A stretch of DNA of 9,241 nucleotides, taken from positions 1 through 9,241 of the forward strand of contig JAQCER010000070.1 in assembly GCA_027618625.1 (NCBI GenBank), in the 5' to 3' direction. The notes under the pieces were generated by a model that was not told the DNA's origin, searched no databases, and saw only the letters and a list, made by a program, of their open reading frames with translations. A program made the translations under genes and the position numbers. Positions within the stretch are counted from its first letter, which is position 1. Every line of letters starts with the position of its first letter. This document shows, in pieces, positions 6,174 to 9,241 of the stretch. The DNA is from Verrucomicrobiota bacterium. GTDB taxonomy: Bacteria; Verrucomicrobiota; Verrucomicrobiia; Verrucomicrobiales; DEV007.

Positions 6174-7139
6174 ATGCGCATCCTCTCAGGTATCCAGCCG
6201 TCCGGCCGTCTCCACATCGGCAACTACTTTGGCATGATGGAGCCGTCCATCCAGCTACAGAACGAAGGGGATGCCTACTACTTCATCGCGAACTATCACT
6301 CGCTGACGACAGTACACGATGCCGGGGAGCTGCGCAGCCACACGCGCGACCTTGCGATCGACTTCCTCGCTTGTGGTCTGGATCCTGAGAAAGCGACATT
6401 CTTTCGCCAATCGGATGTGCCTGAAGTAGCGGAGCTGACATGGATCCTGAGCACCGTGACGCCAATGGGTCTGTTAGAGCGCTGCACTTCCTACAAAGAC
6501 AAGGAGACAAGGGGAATTGAAACCAGTCACGCATTGTTTGCGTATCCAGTGCTGATGGCCGCCGACATCCTGATTTTCGACAGCGACGTCGTGCCAGTCG
6601 GGAAGGATCAGAAGCAGCACCTTGAGGTGACTCGTGACATCGCCATGAAGATCAATAATCGCTACGGCGACGGTGTGCTCAAGCTCCCTGAACCCCGCAT
6701 TGGGGAGGCCACAGCCGCCGTTCCGGGGCTAGATGGCGAAAAAATGAGCAAAAGCTACGACAACACGATCGCAATCTTTGAAGAGGAGAAAACCTTGAAG
6801 AATAAGGTGATGCGCATTCAAACGGATTCGACTCCTGTGGACGAGCCAAAGGACCCTGATAAGTCCATCATTCTCGACCTCTACAAACTGGTTGCGAGCC
6901 CTGCGGATGTCGCGCAAATGATCGTTGATTTCCGCTCAGGAGGAACCGGTTACGGAGATTTCAAGAAGCGTTTGTTCGGTGCGATGTGGGAACACTTTGC
7001 GCCGTTCCGAGAGCATAGGATAGCGCTGGAAGCAGACTCTCATTACGTCGACAATGTATTGACAACTGGCGCGGAGAAGGCGCGCGTGGTAGCCCGTGAA
7101 ACGCTCATGAGAGTGCGGGACGCAGTAGGATTGTCGTGA
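6174..7139 (+). CDS. trpS: Tryptophanyl-tRNA synthetase
   Basis: The 321-residue class I aminoacyl-tRNA synthetase charges tRNA-Trp with tryptophan using ATP, in the cytoplasm. All core motifs are intact: SGIQPSGRLHIGNYFG (5-20), with the HIGH-type signature HIGN at 14-17; YPVLMAADILIF (124-135), with the MAAD aspartate that contacts the tryptophan indole; VPVGKDQKQHLEVTRDIA (140-157); and GEKMSKSYDN (188-197), with the KMSKS loop at 190-194. Length and domain order are those of a normal bacterial TrpRS, and the protein should be active. The ATG at 6174 places the first motif at the expected position. There is no obvious Shine-Dalgarno sequence. I see no T-box or trp attenuator in the short leader. 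It stands alone in the genome context apart from acyP upstream and the PUR-like gene 153 nt downstream. Confidence 0.98.
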   Translation: MRILSGIQPSGRLHIGNYFGMMEPSIQLQNEGDAYYFIANYHSLTTVHDAGELRSHTRDLAIDFLACGLDPEKATFFRQSDVPEVAELTWILSTVTPMGLLERCTSYKDKETRGIETSHALFAYPVLMAADILIFDSDVVPVGKDQKQHLEVTRDIAMKINNRYGDGVLKLPEPRIGEATAAVPGLDGEKMSKSYDNTIAIFEEEKTLKNKVMRIQTDSTPVDEPKDPDKSIILDLYKLVASPADVAQMIVDFRSGGTGYGDFKKRLFGAMWEHFAPFREHRIALEADSHYVDNVLTTGAEKARVVARETLMRVRDAVGLS

Positions 7140-7232
7140 ATTGACACAGCGTTTTACCCGTGCACTGAGGGAAAAAGGTTTGCCTATCGCTCACAAGTTG
7201 GGCAATTTAATGCCTCCCCAATTCCCTAATAA

Positions 7233-7254
7233 GGAGCGTCCACTCGTTCGCTCC
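7233..7254. repeat. Small hairpin upstream of the PUR-like gene
   Basis: GGAGCG (7233-7238) and CGCTCC (7249-7254) can pair as a perfect 6-bp stem with a 10-nt loop in the gap between trpS and the PUR-like gene. No T-run follows, so it is not a standard intrinsic terminator. It could be a leader structure or chance. Confidence 0.3.
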
Positions 7255-7292
7255 CTGTTATCATCCACAGCAATAGCAATATCACACACGGC

Positions 7293-7592
7293 ATGTTTGA
7301 AAATACGGATAGCACCTATCAGCACCACCAGCCGCTGCTCACTGAGAAGATCATCACTGATCGGAAAGTGTTCTTCATCGACTTGAAGGAGAACAATCGA
7401 GGACGGTTCCTTAAAATCACCGAAGACGTTCGCGGTCGGAGAGACACCATTATGTTGCCGATTGAACACCTCGACGAGTTTGTCGATGCCTTGAAACGTG
7501 TTCAGGATTTTGACAACCAGGACGGCGGTGGCCGTAACGATAGAGACGACGATCAGGACGACGATCAGGACGAAGACCAGGACCAGGATTAA
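7293..7592 (+). CDS. PUR-alpha-like (DUF3276-type) nucleic-acid-binding protein with acidic tail
   Basis: This is a 99-residue cytoplasmic protein. Residues 18-72 match a single PUR repeat: TEKIITDRKVFFIDLKENNR (17-36), then GRFLKITED (37-45) and DTIMLPIEHLDEFVDALKRV (51-70). This is the beta-beta-beta-beta-helix pattern of bacterial PUR proteins (Borrelia BpuR; DUF3276 in Bacteroidota), which dimerise and bind single-stranded DNA or RNA. The KVFFIDLKENNRGRFLKI stretch holds the conserved aromatic and basic positions expected for nucleic-acid contact. Residues 74-99 form an Asp/Gln tail with 14 acidic residues out of 26, encoded by tandem 12-bp units. That tail may be autoinhibitory or mimic nucleic acid, by analogy with acidic tails of SSB and HMG proteins. 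The ATG at 7293 has no Shine-Dalgarno. The gene is convergent with the minus-strand gene ending at 7756. Confidence 0.82.
   Translation: MFENTDSTYQHHQPLLTEKIITDRKVFFIDLKENNRGRFLKITEDVRGRRDTIMLPIEHLDEFVDALKRVQDFDNQDGGGRNDRDDDQDDDQDEDQDQD
7545..7589 (+). repeat. Short tandem repeat encoding the Asp/Gln tail
   Basis: Two perfect 12-bp copies of GACGACGATCAG (7545-7556, 7557-7568) are followed by a variant copy GACGAAGACCAG (7569-7580), a half unit GACCAG (7581-7586) and GAT. The array encodes DDDQ-type units at the very end of the PUR-like protein and keeps frame, so copy-number change would alter tail length without a frameshift. Confidence 0.85.
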
Positions 7593-7699
7593 GTGTCTGA
7601 TTCTGTGATTTTTCTAAGCAGAGGCCACACACTCTTCCAATTCCCGGTGGCCGGTTTGACTGTTTAGAGAAGTCCCAGAATCGATTCTTCGTTCCTTCG

Positions 7700-7735
7700 T
7701 TCGGCTCCGTGTTGCCCAAATGGTGGGCAGCCGAA
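7700..7735. terminator. Bulged hairpin between convergent genes
   Basis: TTCGGC (7700-7705) pairs with GCCGAA (7730-7735), and TGCCCA (7713-7718) pairs with TGGGCA (7724-7729) around a 5-nt AATGG loop. This gives 12 perfect base pairs interrupted by a one-sided 7-nt bulge (7706-7712). It lies in the 163-bp gap between the 3' ends of the PUR-like gene and the minus-strand gene, where a bidirectional terminator is expected. Neither side has a clear U-run, so function as an intrinsic terminator is uncertain. A second weaker stem (GGCCAC 7623-7628 with GTGGCC 7647-7652) lies nearer the PUR-like gene. Confidence 0.4.
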
Positions 7736-7755
7736 ATCGTGTACATTCACACGGT

Positions 7756-8652
7756 CTACAGCCCCGTTGCACGAGGGCCGCGTGCCTTTTTGGGTGCCGT
7801 TTGAGCGGGTTTGGCGTCCGTTTTTCCTGACGAACCCAGAGGCTTGTGCGTGTCCTTAGGATTGATGAAGGCCTGTTCCCATTCAGTGACTCCGGGAGGG
7901 CCGACCAGGTGTGCTCCTGCGATCTCTACAACCGTGTTGGCATGGTGATAGGCGGTGATCTCGACGACGAAGTAGGGTGATTTGGCGCCGCTCTCGGGCT
8001 GCGTCACCCAGGTATAGTTTTTCCCTTTCAGAACCACGCCTTGAACGGACCAGCCCTCTCGCAATTGCAAAGGATTGCCCTTGGCGTCGGCGAACATGTG
8101 GAAGCGATTTTTTGACGATTCGATTACCCAGAAATCCTGTGGCTTGATTTGAGTCATGATGTGGCCCTGCGCCAGTGATGTCATTGCCTTGGGATGGACG
8201 GGCATTTGGAATGCGCCATTTCCGCCCCGCTCGACTGGCTTGCCGCCCTCTGGTGAGAAAACAGCTCCGGCCTGGGTGGCCACTCTCACCAGATCGGCAC
8301 CGGGAATGCTGAACACATAGCTGGTGGTATCTTTTTGCTTCTCTTCGACCGGCAGCTCCGCTGCCACCGGTGGAAGCGTGGGTGCGTTTGCCTCAAGCTG
8401 TGCGTTTGCCTCAAGCTGTGCGAGCTCCGCAGCCTCGGCGGCCGCTGCGTGCTCATAGTCTGCTGCCGTGCGTACCCTGTTTTCCTGTCTTGGAACCCGC
8501 TCCTGCTTCACTTCTTTGGTCAAACGATTGGGGAAGTCCTTGATAGTGCGAACACCCTGTTGCTGGGCGCAGAGCCTCCCTTGCGACAGACCGAGGACGA
8601 GGGCCAGGGCGGCGGCTCCTATGAGAGTGCTTACTAAATGTGAGCGATGCAT
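7756..8652 (-). CDS. Secreted protein of unknown function
   Basis: I do not recognise this 298-residue protein. Residues 1-29 form a signal peptide (MHRSHL, a long Ala/Leu core, cleavage near LCA before QQQ); there is no lipobox, so it should be released or periplasmic. Residues 35-110 are charged and probably helical, containing a perfect duplication of QLEANA (79-90). Residues 110-262 look like a compact beta-rich domain: SYVFSIPGADLVRVATQAG (111-129), DFWVIESSKNRFHMFADAKG (173-192), GWSVQGVVLKGKNYTW (200-215) and YFVVEITAYHH (227-237). The tail (265-298) is Lys/Pro/Ala-rich and basic. The ATG at 8652 is supported by the signal peptide and by the promoter immediately upstream. It lies downstream of the DUF1501 gene on the same strand, with a 129-nt gap and its own promoter, so it is probably a separate unit. 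Confidence 0.82.
   Translation of the reverse strand: MHRSHLVSTLIGAAALALVLGLSQGRLCAQQQGVRTIKDFPNRLTKEVKQERVPRQENRVRTAADYEHAAAAEAAELAQLEANAQLEANAPTLPPVAAELPVEEKQKDTTSYVFSIPGADLVRVATQAGAVFSPEGGKPVERGGNGAFQMPVHPKAMTSLAQGHIMTQIKPQDFWVIESSKNRFHMFADAKGNPLQLREGWSVQGVVLKGKNYTWVTQPESGAKSPYFVVEITAYHHANTVVEIAGAHLVGPPGVTEWEQAFINPKDTHKPLGSSGKTDAKPAQTAPKKARGPRATGL
8383..8418 (-). repeat. Perfect 18-bp tandem duplication inside the secreted protein gene
   Basis: The 18-bp unit TGCGTTTGCCTCAAGCTG occurs twice head to tail (8383-8400 and 8401-8418, plus-strand sequence) with no mismatch. It encodes two consecutive QLEANA units in the helical linker. The exact identity of the copies suggests a recent slippage or duplication event. 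The length is a multiple of three, so the frame is kept. Confidence 0.95.
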
Positions 8653-8657
8653 GCTTA

Positions 8658-8686
8658 ATAATAATGCACCTGTTTGAAATGTCCAA
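8658..8686 (-). promoter_or_regulatory. Sigma-70-type promoter of the secreted protein gene, possibly leaderless
   Basis: On the minus strand TTGGAC (8686-8681) and TATTAT (8663-8658) are separated by exactly 17 nt. The -10 matches five of six consensus bases and the -35 the key TTG. Transcription would begin about 7 nt after the -10, which falls at or next to the ATG at 8652, implying a leaderless or nearly leaderless mRNA. This agrees with the lack of a Shine-Dalgarno sequence there. Confidence 0.55.
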
Positions 8687-8781
8687 GAGCATCCCTGCGA
8701 ACCCTAACATTCATCCTGAACGAAGCGTTTCAGTAGCCCGATTTCGCGTGGCTGCTTCTCAATGGGATTCCGCCTTCGCAA

Positions 8782-9241
8782 CTACGCGATGATGTCCCAG
8801 ATGGGACTGCCGCTGGAGATAGGCAGTGGCCGGTTCTGGGTATCGTAGATGTGAGCGTTGGGATCAATGCCGAGCAGATAGTAGATCGTCGCGGCCAAGT
8901 CCTCCGGCGTGACCGGATCGTCTGCTGGGTGCATGCCCTTGTCGTCGGACGAGCCATAGACGAAGCCTCGCTTGACGCCGCCACCGGCGAGCAGGGCGGA
9001 GTAGCAATGGGGCCAGTGATCACGGCTCGCGTTGGCATTGATCTTCGGAGTGCGGCCGAATTCACCCATCCAGACCACGAGCGTCTCGTCGAGCATTCCT
9101 CGTTGCTCGAGGTCTCTCAGAAGCGTGGGCAACGTTTGATCGGTGATTGGCAAATGAAAGTCCTCGATGATCGGGAACATTCGCGTGTCATTGAAACCAT
9201 GCGTGTCCCAGCCCCCATCCGTTTTCGATTGGCCACCGATG
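8782..9241 (-). CDS. DUF1501 family protein, C-terminal part (enters from right edge)
   Basis: The minus-strand frame is open from the window edge to TAG at 8782-8784 and gives the last 152 residues. DUF1501 proteins belong to the alkaline phosphatase/sulfatase superfamily. They are usually exported by the Tat pathway and are encoded next to DUF1549/DUF1553 genes in Planctomycetota and Verrucomicrobiota. Signature stretches seen here are GGWDTHG (about 9-15 of this part), DETLVVWMGEFGRTPKIN with the conserved E-x-GRTP, SRDHWPHCYSALLAGGGVKRG with the conserved D-H and GGG, and the 'TPEDLAATIYYLLGIDP' ending with NRPLPISSGSPI near the C terminus. All look intact. The N terminus, including any Tat signal, lies outside the window. 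The next gene on this strand is the secreted protein ending at 7756. Confidence 0.94.
   Translation of the reverse strand, partial: IGGQSKTDGGWDTHGFNDTRMFPIIEDFHLPITDQTLPTLLRDLEQRGMLDETLVVWMGEFGRTPKINANASRDHWPHCYSALLAGGGVKRGFVYGSSDDKGMHPADDPVTPEDLAATIYYLLGIDPNAHIYDTQNRPLPISSGSPIWDIIA

Noticed and set aside
7141..7170. TTGACA directly after the trpS stop codon, as a possible promoter for the PUR-like gene
   Set aside because: No acceptable -10 box is found at 16-18 nt spacing, and it lies about 150 nt from the start codon.
3466..7232. TTCCCTAATAAG occurs near 3460-3470 and near 7222-7233, with a similar CCATAATAAGG near 2443
   Set aside because: Two copies of a 12-mer are expected by chance in about 9 kb. 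The distances to the following genes differ widely, so a shared regulatory site is not supported.
7141..7386. An 81-codon plus-strand open frame directly after trpS
   Set aside because: It starts with TTG, has no ribosome binding site, overlaps the PUR-like gene by about 94 nt in another frame, and its composition (Ser/Arg/Ile-rich) looks non-coding.
7450..7746. A 98-codon minus-strand open frame opposite the PUR-like gene
   Set aside because: It is antisense to the D/Q repeat tail and PUR domain. Its Arg/Pro-rich product is what reverse reading of that repeat gives.
1..9241. Search for CRISPR repeats, transposase or integrase genes, and toxin-antitoxin or defence gene pairs
   Set aside because: No regularly spaced repeats, DDE or recombinase motifs, or recognisable toxin or defence domains were seen in any frame.

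Overview
The window most likely comes from a Verrucomicrobiota chromosome, with Planctomycetota as the second choice. The evidence is a DUF1549/PSCyt2-type protein at the left edge and a DUF1501 protein at the right edge. There are also relics of a planctomycete/verrucomicrobial-type Ser/Thr kinase with WD40 repeats, a relic of an LRR-type secreted protein, and mostly absent Shine-Dalgarno sequences. No rRNA, tRNA, CRISPR array, transposase or phage gene was seen.

Layout. (1) 1-1176, minus: N-terminal 392 residues of a secreted PSCyt2 (DUF1549) protein that runs off the left edge. (2) About 1443-2640: a compact graveyard of gene pieces. It holds a phytase-like beta-propeller fragment (+), the N-terminal 45 residues of a Ser/Thr kinase (+), a frameshifted C-terminal WD40 piece (-) facing it, and the first 59 codons of an LRR-type secreted protein (+). 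The last piece stops exactly where the stop codon of the next gene begins. (3) 2641-3366, minus: an intact GNAT acetyltransferase. (4) 3592-7592, plus: a gene string consisting of a secreted YD-repeat-like hypothetical protein, a membrane-anchored protein that looks like a zinc peptidase stripped of its metal ligands, acylphosphatase, tryptophanyl-tRNA synthetase, and a small PUR-type nucleic-acid-binding protein with a very acidic tail. (5) 7756-8652, minus: a secreted protein of unknown function with a good promoter placed so close that the mRNA may be leaderless. (6) 8782-9241, minus: the C-terminal end of a DUF1501 protein entering from the right edge.

How the parts relate. The two genes at 3592 and 4339 are only 15 nt apart and both are exported or membrane-anchored, so they are probably co-transcribed. 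Acylphosphatase follows 37 nt later and may share the transcript. trpS and the PUR gene each have a longer leader and could be transcribed separately. PSCyt2 and DUF1501 proteins are usually encoded as neighbouring pairs. Here the two edge genes belong to separate loci, each probably with its partner outside the window.

I do not see a convincing new multi-gene defence or mobile system. The most unusual items are the ligand-less peptidase homologue with its YD-repeat-like neighbour, and the cluster of four truncated genes at 1443-2640.
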